DNA of 64,000 nt from Rhynchopus euleeides (taxonomy: Eukaryota > Euglenozoa > Diplonemea > Diplonemida > Diplonemidae): positions 1,364,001-1,428,000 of the forward strand of contig OY723247.1 of the NCBI GenBank assembly GCA_963210315.1. The letters run 5' to 3'. Position numbers and translations under genes: made by a program. Under the pieces are notes generated by a model. The model was not told the origin of the DNA. It did not search any database and was given only the letters and a program-made list of their open reading frames with translations. Positions 1 to 12,395 of this stretch are shown piece after piece. The first letter of the stretch is position 1; every line of letters starts with the position of its first letter.

Positions 1-1
1 C

Positions 2-3000
2 ATCATACGCGAGTCGCGGAAACATCTCACGGAGCTGGTGTTGGGGAACAACCAGCTGAGCGACACCGGTGGGGCAAAGGTCTGCTCTGCAGTGCACGCC
101 TCTCTGAAGGCAGGGATGTGCAAGCTCACGGTGTTGGATCTCAGCCGGAACCTCTTGGGTGACTCCTGCGCAGCAGGCCTGCTCCGCGTGATATCCCCCA
201 CACGCTTCGGCCCCTCCCCCTTACGCCGCCTGGTGCTGGAGGGGAACCAGCTGTCCGTCAAGACCTGCCTCGCCCTGGCGAAGGAGGCGACCCTCTCCTC
301 CTCGCTGTCGGAGCTCAACATCGCGCGGAACCACCTGACAGTCACCGACTGCGACCTGGTGTACCTCACGGCCAGCGGGGGGGGCACCTGCACCGTCATC
401 TTCTCCCCATTCCAGAGCGAGGGGGAGTTCACCCAGAGCAGCTACACCCCGCAGAACCCGCTGCCATCTCTCCTGGCCCTTCTCGCTGGGGGCGAAGGCG
501 AAGGGGGTGCCCCTTTGGCCGAGGGGGGCGCCGCCGCCCCTGCTGCTGCTGCGCAGCAGCAGCACCACAGCCAACAGCAGCTACTGCCTCCTGCGGGTGG
601 TGGTGGTGCTGGTGTGCACCGTGGGGGAGGAGGGCCTGTTCCCGCAGCTCCTGTGACGCCGCCGCGGTCCCCAGGGCTTGGGCATCAGCATGGAGGTGGG
701 GGTGGTGGCGGTGTGGGGGCAGCGCAGCAGAGCTGGTCGGATGACGACATCCTCCTGGCCTCCAGCAGCCCATACGCGGAGTCACCCCCGACGCCCTCCG
801 ACCGCCCCGCAGGGGCGCGGCGGCAACACCACCAACACCAACACCATCGCGTCTCGCCAGCAACCCCGCCCACGCCTCCCCCTGCAGCGCCTGGCAGCAC
901 GCTGCTGTCACCCCAGCGGACCACACCCCTGGTGCTGCGGGAGCGTATCTCACTTGCGGAGCTCATCTCTGAGGTGGCGGCGAGGGACGGAGGCCCCGCT
1001 GGGCCCGACACCGCCACTGCCGCCCTGCCCCGCTCGTCACCCCCGGGTGTGGGTGGGGCTGTGGAGGTGGGGGCTGCGCGGCACAGCCAGCGCGGCGGCT
1101 ACGCCGAGCCGGGCGGTGCGGCGCAGCCGCAGCCCCCCATCCCCGGGGAGATCAGCGACGTCCCGTCGTACCACACCACGTCGGTGCCGCGGAGCCACGG
1201 GGAAACGGTGGATGGGTATTCACAGCCACCCCACCAGCAGCAGCAGCAGCAACACCACCACCACCCACCCTCCCCTCAGAGCGGAGGCCTCCGTGGTGCA
1301 TCCTTCTCACCCCGCGGCTACGCCGCGCAAGCGGCGTATGAGGGAGGCCCACCTGGGGAGAGCTCCCCGACACAGAGAGGTTATGCCCAGCAGCAGCAGC
1401 AGCAGCGCATGCCTCTGCACCGCGGCGTGTCTCCGCCCCACCACGGAGGGGGTGGAGGCGGCGGGTTTTCCCTCCCGGTGTCCTCCCCTCGGAGCCAGGG
1501 CGCGGCGCCCTCCGCGCGCCGCGGCGGTGCGGTGAAGAGGGGCGACCCTCTGGAGCTGCACTACACAGCGACGTCCCTCCTGATGGACACCGGGTTTGAG
1601 GATCTTGATAACACCGGGGTGGAAGCGGAGGATGGGGCTGTCGAGAGGCAGGCGGGGCTGGTGGACCGGCTGGCCTCCATGGGGGGCGTGCAGGCCTCTC
1701 CTGGGGCCAGCTTCTCAGATGACGAATTTTTTGTCCACCACGCCCCGTCGGCAGGCGGGGGCAGCAGCAGCTGGGCGGACAGCGGGCACCCTGCCCCGCG
1801 CAGCAGTCTCCACAGCGGCCAGGCCTCCACCGCCGCCAGGCAGAGGGAGCACCACCACCACCACCACCACCCTCCCCCACCTCCACCTGGCTCTCTATCG
1901 CCTCCCTCTGAAGCCGGGCGTGCCCAGGGTGGCGGGCAGTGGGTGCAGCCGCAGCAGCACCACACTGCCCCTCAGTGGGGTGGGCCTGGGGTTGCATTAG
2001 GGGTGGACAACTCCTGCTCTGTCCTGACGATCGACGCCCCCTCCTCGATAGACTACTACCCGGATGACGGCGACTGCTTCGCGGGGGTGGGGGGAGGGGA
2101 GGAGAAGGAGCAGGAGGAGAAGGAGGAGGAGGGATTTGGCCCGGGGGGGTACATCGAAGGCGATGGGGGCGGGGGTGTGGTGGGGAACACCTCTGCCCGC
2201 TCCAGCAGTGGGCCGCCCCCGCCGCAGCGTGATATCAGGAAGATCATCGCCAGGATTCACGGCCTGGGTGGTGGCAGCGGTGGTGGTGTGACGGAAGCGC
2301 CTCCGCGTCGAGACCTCGCCTCCGCTGCCCCCCATGCTGCGGCCGGTGGAATGGAGGAGGAGGGGCTGCTGCCGCAGCAGCAGCAGCAGCAGCAGCATCG
2401 CACAACCCCCCCGGTGTCGGGCGACGCCTCCCCGTCACTGCAGGCCACGGTGGACATCCTGCAGATGAGCGACCTGTTGAAGCTCTCCGACATCCCCTCC
2501 ACCTCCTTTGTGCAGGAGGGTGTCGGTGGTGGTGGCGGTGGCGCGGCCGTTGCCGCTCCACCGAAGAGTGATGTCAATGCCAGCAGCACCTCCGACGCCA
2601 CGCTGGGGCTGAGCGATCTCATGGGGTTCAGCTCAGTCGGGTCGCCTGCTGCGGCGAGTGCCGGGTGGGGATCGCCCTCGGGGCAGATGCAGCAGCACAG
2701 CCTGCCCCAGGGGGCGGCGCACCCTGCTGGTCCTGAAGGGGGGGAGGTGGGTGCTGTGGTGCCACCAGCGCTGCCGTCGGTGGGTGGTGGTGGCGGGGGT
2801 GTCCTCAGGAGCGGGTCTGCCGTCGCAGCGGTGGATGCCCTGTCCCAAGGGGGGCATGGCGGGGCTGCGGCCCAGCGCCCCGCGGTGTCTTCGCAACCGG
2901 GGGGGCAGCCTCACGAGGTGTCCGTCGCCACCACCGACTGCAGCTGTGGGAGTGTGGAGGATTCGTTTGCAACGGCGGGTGTGTCCTCCTCCGGCGGTGT

Positions 3001-3430
3001 GGATGCGCAGTGGGGAGAGCAGCACCGGCGGCAGGACAGCGGGCTGCCTCTCAGCAGCAGCAGACCTGTCCTGGCGGGGCTGCACAGCCGCACCCACAGC
3101 GCAGATGGGTATGCGGACTCACAGACAGACAGGAGTGCGCCGCAGACGGTGGTCTTCCGCAACGGGAGGTCGCCCTACATTGTCCCCGCTGTTGGGGGTG
3201 GTGTGGCAGGTGATGTGTCTCCCACGCACAGCGGCGGGCACCCGGAGGTGGACCCGTTTGATGTGACGGATGCGACGACAGCGCCTATCGAGATCTCTGA
3301 GTTCACCGAGGGCAACACAGTGCATGCCGTGTCGTCCCTCACTCCAGGGCAGGGCGGGGATGACTCCGACATCTGCCTGTCACCCCCTGTGGTGGTGGGC
3401 CTCCCGCAGCAGCAGCATCAGCAGCAGCAT

Positions 3431-3469
<39 letters not shown>

Positions 3470-6400
3470 CAGCAGCAGCAGCAGCAGCAGCCCCCCTCCC
3501 CTGCCTCCGCCAGACCCTCTCCCAGAGAGGGTGTGTTTGAGCCCTCAGCGTTCGCAGCGCCCCATGCAGGCAGCCCGCAGGAGGGAGGGGCGATGCAGGC
3601 CATCGCGCTGGCCTTGGTTGGGGGGTCCCCGGAGGCTGCAGAAGGGGGCGGCCCTCACTACCCCGAGCAGCTGCAGCACCACCACCACCACCAGCCCCAG
3701 CAACCTGCCGGGGGGCGGTGGGCGGATGGTGGTGACCAGACCTTCGAAACCATCCCCACCGCAGACCAGCCCAGCGAGATACTCTGCAACCCGGAGGGCG
3801 ATTTTCAGGACGACTCATCCATCGAACCCCCTCCGTCACCTGGCCTGCCGCACGCCCCTGCCAGTGCTGCGGGGAGCTGGTCCGGGGCCCCCGCCAACGC
3901 CGCCGACAGCCCCCACCACCACCACCATCAGCCAGGCCGCCAAACCCCAGCCTCCCAGGCTCGGGGCACTCCACAGGGCAGCGGTGTGGCTGCTGCTGCC
4001 CCTGTGGTGTTCTTCCCGCAGGAGGCAGATGGGGTGTCGTCCAACCCGATGCATGGGGGGGGGTCTCTGGAGACAGCAGAGGCTGCGTCGGAGCGTTTCA
4101 TGCTGCAGTCTACCGCGGATGGAGACGCGGAGCTTTCGAAGCAACCTCTGAGCCCTGTCACCCTCGACCCTGCCCTGCAGGGCCCCGAGGGGACTGCGGG
4201 GCACTCCGTGTCGAGCATCGCCTCGCCGCAGTATGGTGTTGTCTCCAACGTGTCCCCTCTGCCCTCCCCAGCGCTGCGGATCGCGCGGGGCAGCAGCTGC
4301 AACAACAGCCTCCACGCCTCGTCGGGGCATGCCTGGGACGGACCCCACCACCACCACCTCCACCACCCCATGTCGCCCATCATCCAAGGCTCCGGCAGCA
4401 GGGCGTCGACGCCGTCGGCCCTCGCCCCCTCCCCAGCGGATGGCGGGATGCTGCCTCACCCCTTCGCTGCAGAGGCGGGGGTGGGGGGTGGTGATGCTCA
4501 GATCCGGAGTGCCCCAGAGTCTCTGGAGGGGAGCACGGGCGGCATGCCCGGCCCCCGCCCTGCGGAGGGGGGTGTGGGCGGCGTGGCCGCCGCAGACTCT
4601 GGGGTGTCACCCCTGACACAGGCGAAGCCCTCGCCAGGGCATGCCAGCCAGGGCTACTGCGATGCTGCCCCGTCACTCTCATCGCTGTCGCCATCCCCCA
4701 GCGGGTGGGGCGAGGTGGAGGCTGCGCAGCAGGTGCAGGAGGTGGTGGTGGCCCCCACAGGGGGTGATGCCGCTGGGTCAGCCCAAGGCGTGCCTGAGGA
4801 GCCTGCCTCCTGTAGAGCGGAGCTGGAGGTGGAGGAGGAGGAGGAGCAGCAGAATATTCAGCAGCGGGGCGGTGCTGCTGCGGAGGGGATGTCGGGGGGG
4901 GCACCCTCCCTACGCAGCGAGGCTTCTCTCCCGCCGTCACCCAGGGCCTGCCCGCCGCCTGAGCTTTACGCTTCGGAGGAGCAGACGCAGACGCAGGAGG
5001 TGGCGGAGGAAGCGGACAACCCGCAACCCACCGGAGGATCTGCAGAGGGTGCCGCACCGCCCGAGATGCAGATGAGCGACCCTGGTGGGAGTTACTCCGA
5101 TGAGGTGCCGCGCCCCGCAGAGGGGGGTGTGTCGCCTGCCCCTTCCGGCGGGTCTGCCCGGCTGGAGTCGAGCTGCGGCAGCGACGCCGCTGCAGCCACA
5201 CCCACCCCCCTCGCGCCACCCCCTGCAGAGAGCCCTGCCGCGGGGCCTGCTGTGGAGCTGGCTGGAGGGGTGTCGGGAGCGATCCAACACAGCAGCCAGC
5301 ATGACATGCCAGGGGGAGGCTGCGGCTCCTCCGATGCAGGGGACAGCGAGACGACGGACGACGACCCCCACTCGGGTGAGGGGCTCGGTCTCCCCGACTA
5401 TATGATGCTGCCGGGTGCCTCCGAGCCCCCCAGCCACGGGGCCTGCTGGATGGAGGTGGCGGGGCACCCCGCGATGCGGCTGCAGGCGGGTGCGCCGCAT
5501 CTGCCCAGCGACCCCCCGCCGCCGCCCTCGCCCAGCCTGTCGAAATCACTCTCCCAGTCGCTGCTGGGGGACCCGCAGACCCCGCTGCACAACCCTCTGG
5601 GGCAGCCGGGGATGTCTCCGCTGTCGCCTGCGCTGGAGGGGCTCAACGCCAGTTCGTTCCTGGAGGCAGCGGTTGGGCCAGCCTTCCCGGCTTCCGACAT
5701 GCCGCCGTGCAGTCTGCCTGCCCTGCAGGATGCAGCGCATCTCCGTGAGGCGATGGGGCGTACCGTTGTGATGTGTGTCACCGGGTTGCCGCGTCTCAAG
5801 CAGCCCAGCAGGGCTGACGTCTTCCGCGATGTGGATGACACAGGGGTGCTGTCGCCTGAAGAGCGGAAGTGGAGGGAGCGCGCGCAGAGCACGAAGACCA
5901 GCGCGGCGTCGGAGGCGGTGGGGGCGGTGGCGGAGGAGGTGCGGCGCCCGCAGACCCCGCCGCAGCCGCAGCACGACCCGGAGGCGATCCGGAGGGAGTG
6001 GATTATGGCGAAGGCGCAGCAGAAGGACCGTGAGATTCTGGAGGCTGCCGCGGCTGCGGTCAAGTCGCAGAAGGTGGAGCGGCAGAAGTCGGATCGTCAC
6101 GTTATAGTGTCGGGGTGTTATCTGCTCCCGAAGGGGCCCGACAGGGTGAAGATTGTGTTGGAGCACGGCACGTTCATCGTGGCGAAGGGGAAGAAGAGGT
6201 TCCGGAGGTCGAAGATTCTGCACTGCATCCCGCTGCTGCTGACGGCGAGTGCGATGCCTCTCGTGGAGGTGCGGAAGGAGATTCTCTACATATGCGAGCA
6301 CCGTCTGGAGGATGGGCAGCTGAAGAACCAGTGGGTTGAGGTGCGGACCCACTCTGAGAATGCCGCGAAGAAGGCGGGGGATCTGCTGGGCAGGCTGGCG

Positions 6401-6535
6401 AAGCTGTTGTTCCAAACGCGTCATCGACAGTTCGAAGAGGGGTTTGCAGCGGTTGCAGCAGCTGCTGCGGAGCAGCATCAGCAGCAGGAACAATCGAGTT
6501 TGTCCACAGGGGCTCCAGCGACTTCTGCAGCCTGA
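2..6535 (+). CDS. LRR protein with very long low-complexity region, 5'-truncated by window edge
   Basis: The frame is open from the first bases of the window, so the true start lies upstream. The first ~130 residues are ribonuclease-inhibitor-type leucine-rich repeats (LTELVLGNNQLSDTGG, then LTVLDLSRNLLGDS, LRRLVLEGNQLS, LSELNIARNHLT). Then come ~1,850 residues of probable disorder: Gly-, Pro-, Ser-, His- and Gln-rich, with several polyQ and polyH tracts, the longest encoded at 3406-3490. From about 5,830 the protein becomes ordered again: a charged helical stretch, then a compact C-terminal domain (about 6,090-6,450, beginning HVIVSGCYLLPKGPDRVKIV) that I do not recognise. It ends at TGA 6533-6535. 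LRR plus disorder suggests a scaffold or adaptor, but no catalytic motif is visible. The three antisense or shifted ORFs over it are shadows of its GC-rich codons. Confidence 0.8.
3406..3490 (+). repeat. CAG/CAT trinucleotide tract encoding polyglutamine
   Basis: An in-frame run of CAG codons interrupted by a few CAT (His) codons, followed by a proline-rich stretch. Shorter Gln runs occur at about 1233-1253, 1390-1406 and 2375-2397 in the same gene. It is expected to vary in length. Confidence 0.85.
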
Positions 6536-7378
6536 ATGCTCGACCAGGGACTGTGATCCCATAGAGGCAGTCAGAACCACTTCGGAACGGGAGGAGGGAG
6601 AGGGGGGGGTTTCTTTGCCTCGTAGTGCGGAGCCCGTTTGGTTTGCGCGGATGATGTGGGGGAGTGGTGGTGGTGGTCGGGGGCGACGGGGGGACGGGGC
6701 GGGTGGGGTATGGGGCGGGTGGGAGAATGGCTGAGAGGGCGAAGTTTCTGGAACTCCCTGCTGCCGGGGAGGGGTGTCTGCACGACCTGTTCCAAAATTC
6801 TGCCGTGCAGCTGGTCCGCGTGGAGAATGAGACCCAGCGATACGGTGTGGGTGGTGGATGGCAGGTGACAGAACGGACTCGTTTTCCGAGGCACGCCACC
6901 CTGCAGCGATGGGCATGCTTCACAACGGCACATTTGTCTGCGTTGGACACGCAGAAAAGCGTCTGCCAGTGAATCACCAGTGGATCGTTCGCTCCGAGAG
7001 TTCACCTGTACGTTAGCAGTGGTGTGCCAACAAAGGCAGGGTTCAGTGAAGTTGTGTGTACCAGTTGTGATACCTCCAGTGCATGTCTGCGCTGGAGAGG
7101 CCAGGCTGCAGGACGGCGTTTGTGAAGGCCAGTATACTACTCGTGAGATCTTGACTGCGGCAACTTCGCCCATCCCAGTCCAGTCAGGAGCTAGACGTCA
7201 GTGAGGTAGGGGCGTAGAAAGAGGCACGGGTCGAGCCATTCGTACCCCCCACTCTTCCCCGCCATTTGCACATCGAGGCAGGAACACCTGCCAAGTCAGG
7301 GGGAGACCTTTTTCGCTCAACGACAGACACCGGATGTTGAAGGTGTGGGTGGTTTGGGTTGGAGGATGTAAGGGTGGT
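6536..7378. other. Spacer without recognisable gene
   Basis: Starts G-rich (6595-6730) and becomes balanced later. Its short ORFs have no protein-like composition. From about 7379 the sequence matches the upstream flank of peroxidase 2 (from ~46777). Confidence 0.6.
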
Positions 7379-7443
7379 TGTAGGGTTGGAGGTCACACGA
7401 CACCCACACAGGCCTGCACACACGAGGACACTCAGCTGTTGCG

Positions 7444-8673
7444 ATGAGGGCGGCGCTCATGCTGTGTGCGTTTGTGGTGGTGGGGACGTCTGTCGTGGAG
7501 GCGCAGAGGGGCGGGCGGCGGCCGAGGCGCACACCCGTGCCGCGTGTGAGCACCCCGCAGCCGCAGCCCTCACCGGTGACAGGTGCACCCACACCGGTGA
7601 CGGGGCAGCCGGCAGCGACAGGGTCGCCTGTTGCCGCAACGGATGTGCCGCCTGTCGCACCTGCCTCGACACCTGCACCCGCACCTGTGAGCACGGCGGG
7701 ACCAACAGCAGGGCCGACGGACGCACCCGCAACGCCAACAGCGGGACCGACAGCAGCGCCTGCACTGGACTTCGGGGAGGCACTGACACGGCCCGGGCAG
7801 GGGATTGTTGCATCCGCACAGGCACAGTACCTGCCTGTGGTGGCGGCGATTGTGCGGGTGATGGAGCAGCGGGAGGGGGCGTTGCGGCCGCTGCTGGTGC
7901 GGCTGGCGTGGCACAGCCTGGCGACGCACAACGGGGCGGCGCTGCCGCTCGGGGGGAGCAACGGCGGGTGCGTGCGGACGCGGCCAGAGCTGGCGCTTGC
8001 GGACAACCGCGGGGTGGATGTGGCGGTGGAGGCGCTGGAGGCGGTGAAGGCGGGGCACCCCTTCATCACATACGCAGACCTGTACCAGCTGGCCGGGAAC
8101 ACGGCCCTCGAGTACATGGGGAGCCCGTCGCTGTTCTGGCGGCCCGGGCGGCGCGACTTTGTGGCCCCTGCAGAGACGGAGACGCGGTGCGTGTCGGACA
8201 ACGAGCGGCTGCCGCAGAAGCGCATCAACAACGACGTGTTCCCGCACCTGGACACGCTGGGCTACTTCTTCGACAAGTTCGCGGAGCTGGGGATCTCGCT
8301 CGACACCAACGCGGACGCGCTTGCGATGATGGTGAGCCTGATGGGCGGGCACAACATGGGGGCGATGCACCTCGACATCAGCGGGAACGAGGGGGTGTGG
8401 ACGGCCAACAACCTCGTCTTCGGGAACGAGTACTTCTTCAACTTGGTCACGGGTCCGTGGGGCAGGGGCACGGCCGAGGAGGGCCCGTTCGACCTGCAGT
8501 ACCGCGGGGGCCCGCGCCCCGGCTTCGTCATGCTCCCCATCGACATGGTCATCCGGCAGGACAGCCGCCTGCTGGCCCTTGCACGCCAGTTTGCGGTAGG
8601 CCGTGCCTTGTACGAGACTCATTTTGTGGCTGCCTGGAGGCTGGTCCAGGAGGTTGGTGTCGACTTTCAGTGA
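7444..8673 (+). CDS. Secreted class I (APX/CcP-type) haem peroxidase, copy 1
   Basis: 409 residues. A hydrophobic signal peptide (MRAALMLCAFVVVGTSVVEA) is followed by an Arg-rich patch and a ~75-residue Pro/Thr/Ala linker, then a haem-peroxidase domain from about residue 108. The distal triad is Arg153-Trp156-His157 in RLAWHS; the proximal His303 lies in GGHNMG; Trp319 in EGVWTANN sits 16 residues after it, as Trp191 does after His175 in cytochrome c peroxidase; Asp367 in LPID matches the proximal Asp. This is the plant/fungal/bacterial class I signature (ascorbate or cytochrome c peroxidase), which uses H2O2 to oxidise a small reductant or protein. The signal peptide and linker are unusual, since class I enzymes are normally intracellular. 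The ATG follows an AG by eight bases. A near-identical second copy lies at 46843. Confidence 0.9.
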   Translation: MRAALMLCAFVVVGTSVVEAQRGGRRPRRTPVPRVSTPQPQPSPVTGAPTPVTGQPAATGSPVAATDVPPVAPASTPAPAPVSTAGPTAGPTDAPATPTAGPTAAPALDFGEALTRPGQGIVASAQAQYLPVVAAIVRVMEQREGALRPLLVRLAWHSLATHNGAALPLGGSNGGCVRTRPELALADNRGVDVAVEALEAVKAGHPFITYADLYQLAGNTALEYMGSPSLFWRPGRRDFVAPAETETRCVSDNERLPQKRINNDVFPHLDTLGYFFDKFAELGISLDTNADALAMMVSLMGGHNMGAMHLDISGNEGVWTANNLVFGNEYFFNLVTGPWGRGTAEEGPFDLQYRGGPRPGFVMLPIDMVIRQDSRLLALARQFAVGRALYETHFVAAWRLVQEVGVDFQ

Positions 8674-9540
8674 ATGGGTGAGTGAGGCTGTTCTTGTCCC
8701 TTTTCTTTATCTTCACACCAAACACCCCTGCATATCACACAGGGCTTGTCCCTCCCAATGCGCAACAGAACAGACACACACCATCATCCATCCCACGCCG
8801 ACTTCCTTTTCTGTCGGCATCGGCACCGTGTGTCCCTGGTGCAGCATGCGCAAACGTCAGCAACATTGAAAACAAAAGCTCGAACTTGAACTGGAGCATC
8901 AAAGGTGACTCCACAATTTGTGTTCCTTTTTCCACCCACCCTTCCGTATCTAGCGTTGCCCTTCTCTTCTGCCTTCTTCCTTCCTCTCATGAAGAGGGTC
9001 AGAAGTGCTGCACTTGCAGGACCTCACTGCATCAGCAGTGTCGTGAGTGAGAGGTGCGGTGTGATGTTGGCCCAACTGATCACACCACACCAAACCACAC
9101 GACACCAAGCCCTGATGAACTTTGACAGTCGATCGCACTGAACGGCACAACCTGCCAAGCATGTTCCTCTGTTTGTTTCCAACACATTCAGAATCCGAAC
9201 ACAAGAACCCACCTTGCATTCAACGCAGTTGCACGATCACTGCCTCTGCAGCTTGCTTGCCACTTGTCTTGTCTTGATTTCTTTACTTACCTTCTCTCCA
9301 CTGTCGAACTGTTGTTTCGAACTGTGTGCTGGAAGGCCGCTTTGTGCCTGCCGTTGCCACACCGCAGCTTCATTGCTGCACCATATGAATCAGGGGAAGG
9401 CGGAAGACCCTGCGTCCGAGACTGTACAAAGCCCCGCTCACCTGTACCCCCACACTCGTCACTTGTGCCGCCACAGTCACTGCCACATGCATGCTGTTCG
9501 GACTGCCAGTGTAAGCCCACTATACGATCACACACACCAC
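8674..9540. other. Downstream spacer of peroxidase 1, duplicated
   Basis: No gene seen. It is closely similar to 48043-48879 downstream of peroxidase 2, with small indels (for example, a short stretch around 9050-9080 is missing in the second copy), so the duplication carried the 3' flank along. Confidence 0.7.
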
Positions 9541-10357
9541 GTTGCCCTGCGTCAAGACCCAGCAAGCTTGTAACAGCCCGTAGCCCTGTTTGTGGGCTTG
9601 GGGGTTGTAGAGCGCTGCGAGACACAGCAGCGCAAGCAAGGTGCGAGCTGCGTTGCCATCGCAGCACGGGTGGGGTGGCTGCTGCACACACGTGCCCTTC
9701 CCTGGAGGTGGAGGTGGAAGAGCTGCATGCAGGCGGAGCATATCCTATGCCTTAGACGCACGGTCCTACACAATGGCTTGTGCGTCACATGGAGTGCGAG
9801 ACCCTCAGCGAGGAGACGGGCAGGCAGCCAACACACGCCGACAGACGATCACACCACATGATGACCCACAGACACAGCAAATATTCTGTCACCTCCGAAC
9901 TGAGTTGGCGCCCTGTGCGCTGGCATGCGTAACCACTGTGTATCCAAAATACAGTCTGACAGGCGGACTGTGGCAGCAGTGCTGCGAGTGCGCAGCGGTG
10001 CTCATCCCCACCCGTTTGAAGCACAGCAACACGGAGCATATCCTATGCCTTAGACGCACGGTCCTACACAATGGCTTGTGCGAGACGTTCGAGAGAAGCG
10101 CTTTGCTGCTGTGCGGCAGCTTTGCGGAACGTGTGCCTATCATCCTTGCGCTGCTGCTCCTGTCCAGCGTGAGATCCTCAAGCGCACAAGAGACACGTGT
10201 CGGCAAGTCTAATCAAGGCTGGGTCGCTGCACAGGATGACAAAACAATGTTACAATTATCTAGTTTGCCAATCACAGCTTCGGCTATGAGTGATCCACAC
10301 ATTTTCCCGAAGCTGAACTGCAGCAGACATGCACAAGAGGTGCATGCACACCCATTG
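9541..10357 (+). repeat. Modular repeat block I (A-B-C-B-E)
   Basis: Module A 9541-9650, B 9735-9802, C 9803-9960, a shortened B 10033-10086, and E ~10087-10357. The short B has lost the segment between two GTGCG direct repeats. The block lies between peroxidase 1 and PA14/DUF1080 copy A. Module A here carries a C-to-T change in its first hairpin that still pairs as a G-U wobble. Module E ends about 110 bases before the PA14 start codon. Confidence 0.85.
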
Positions 10358-10464
10358 AGCCAGCAAGCTCTTCTCTGTTAAGGTGACTTGCACACACACA
10401 CACCGTCACTCGACAGGATTGTTCTGCAACTCAGAGAGACACAACACAGACGCCACCACACAGG

Positions 10465-12395
10465 ATGATGGGGCGCTGCCTCCTTGTGCTCGCCACAGCG
10501 GCGGTCGGCGTGCAGGCCGGGCTGCGTGTGGACATCTACAACCCGAACACCAGACTGGCCGGGTACATGCCGAACTTCAAGACGATGACGGTCGGTGCGA
10601 CACGCACGCTGCGCGAGGTGGCGTGGTACAAGGCCAACTGGGCAGACCTCGAGCTGGAGGGGGAGAAGGTGCGCTGCACGGGGGGCAAGACGCTCGTCAA
10701 CGACTTTGCGCTGCGGTACACCGGAGAGCTGCGTGTGGACACGTCCGGACAGCACACCTTCTACCTCACTTCCGATGACGGAACGGTGCTGCTGATCGAC
10801 GGGAAGCTGGTGGTTGCGAACGGGCATCCGCACATGCCCAGGGAGCGTTCGGGAAGGGTGACGCTGAGCCAGGGGCTGCACAGCATCGAGGTGCAGTACT
10901 TCCAGCGTGACCTGGCCGCCACACTGAAGCTGGAGTGGGTGCGGCCGGGTGGCCCTCGTGAGGTCGTCCCTGAGTCGGTGCTGGTGGAGGAGGGTGCACC
11001 GTCCCCCCCTGTGACACCGCCCCCTGCAACACCGAAGCCCACGGAGCCGGGTTCGAACACTGGCGGGGCACGTGCCGTGTGCATGTGCAACGGGAAGGCG
11101 GACGCACCGAAGGCTGCCGGGCTGGACAGGATCTTCTGGCACAGCGGGCTGACGAACCACCTGCGCGCCCTGCCCGACATGTCTGTGGGCAGCACACTGC
11201 GGGAGAGCATGGCGGGGCGTGCCGAGCGTGTGGTGGCGAACGTGGACGAGGCACAGACCGGGAACGCGTGGCCTGGTGTGCCATGCGTCGTTCCGCACCT
11301 TCTACGCGGACGTGCACACCGGGTTCCTGAAGATCCCTGTGGCTGGGACGTACCGTCTCCACATCACGTCGAACGACGGGTCGCGTGTGCTGCTGGACGG
11401 GGCGACCGTGGTCGACAACGACGGGGAGCACGGGATGGTGGAGGCGACCACCAAGCGGGAGGCTGAGCCTGGCAGCAGGGCTTGTTGCCATCGAGGTGCT
11501 GCACTTCCAGGGGGTGCGCACCGCAGGGCTCGTGCTGCAGTGGACCACCGCTGCTGGGGTGAAGGAGGTTGTGCCTGCAGGGAGCTTTGTGCGCTGTGGC
11601 GCTTGTGGTGCAGGTGGGTCCACACCCACTCCTGCCTCCACCCCGCAGCCTCCTGCACCGACACCCGCACCGACACCTGTGCCCACCCCTGTGCCGACGC
11701 CGGTCCCGACAGCCGCACCCACACCTGTGCCGGCAACCCCAGGGGTGCGCCCCCCCGTCCCCTTCTTCAACGGGAGGAACTTCGACGGGTTCGGGTTCTC
11801 CGTGCAGAAGGTGCACAACAGGGGGCTGACCGGTGACAAGTTCTGGTCCATCACAAACGAGGGTGCGATCTTCGGTGACGGGAACATGAACATCGGGTGG
11901 ATGCCGCAGAGCGGGCTGTACACGCTGGAGGACTACGGGAACTACCGCCTGACCTTCGACTACCAGTACACGGAGAACCACCACAACGGGAACAGCGGTG
12001 TGTGGCTGCACGGCGGCCGCGACTTCGTGGACACGGACTCGGCCTTCCCCGCGTCGATCGAGATGCAGCTGCGCAAGGGGTACGAGGGCGACCTGCTGGT
12101 GAAGCAGCTGTGGATCCACCCCGAGCACGGGTTCCCCACCGACTGGGACCAGAGGACGAGGAACGGGCGCATCATCCGGCGTGCGGACCCGAAGGCATCG
12201 CGCAACGCCGAGAGGTGGAACAGCGTCACCATTGTTGCGGAGGAGACGGCGGACCAGGGCAGCACCATCAGCGTGTGGATCAACGGGGTGTTCGTGAACA
12301 AGGGGATCCGGTGTGACCGCAGCCGTGGCCGCATCACCTTCCAGGCAGAGGGTTCCGACATCAGCTTCAAGAACATTGTGATGAGGCCTCTCTAG
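10465..12395 (+). pseudogene. PA14-PA14-DUF1080 secreted protein, copy A (two frame breaks)
   Basis: Starts with a signal peptide (MMGRCLLVLATAAVGVQA), then a PA14 carbohydrate-binding domain (to ~residue 165; YLTSDDGTVLLIDG, HSIEVQYFQ), a Pro/Thr linker, a second PA14-like domain (GTYRLHITSNDGSRVLLDGA), a (PT)-rich linker, and a C-terminal DUF1080 / 3-keto-disaccharide-hydrolase-type jelly roll (FFNGRNFDGFG, NSGVWLHGG, ISVWINGVFVNKG, DISFKNIVMRPL), ending at TAG 12393-12395. The frame is broken twice. One extra A near 11283 is absent from copy B. One extra C near 11468 (GAGCCTGG where GAGCTGG would keep frame) is shared with copy B. Everything downstream remains open. The likely role is extracellular glycan binding and processing. 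Given two breaks, this copy is probably non-functional unless one break is an assembly error. Confidence 0.75.
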
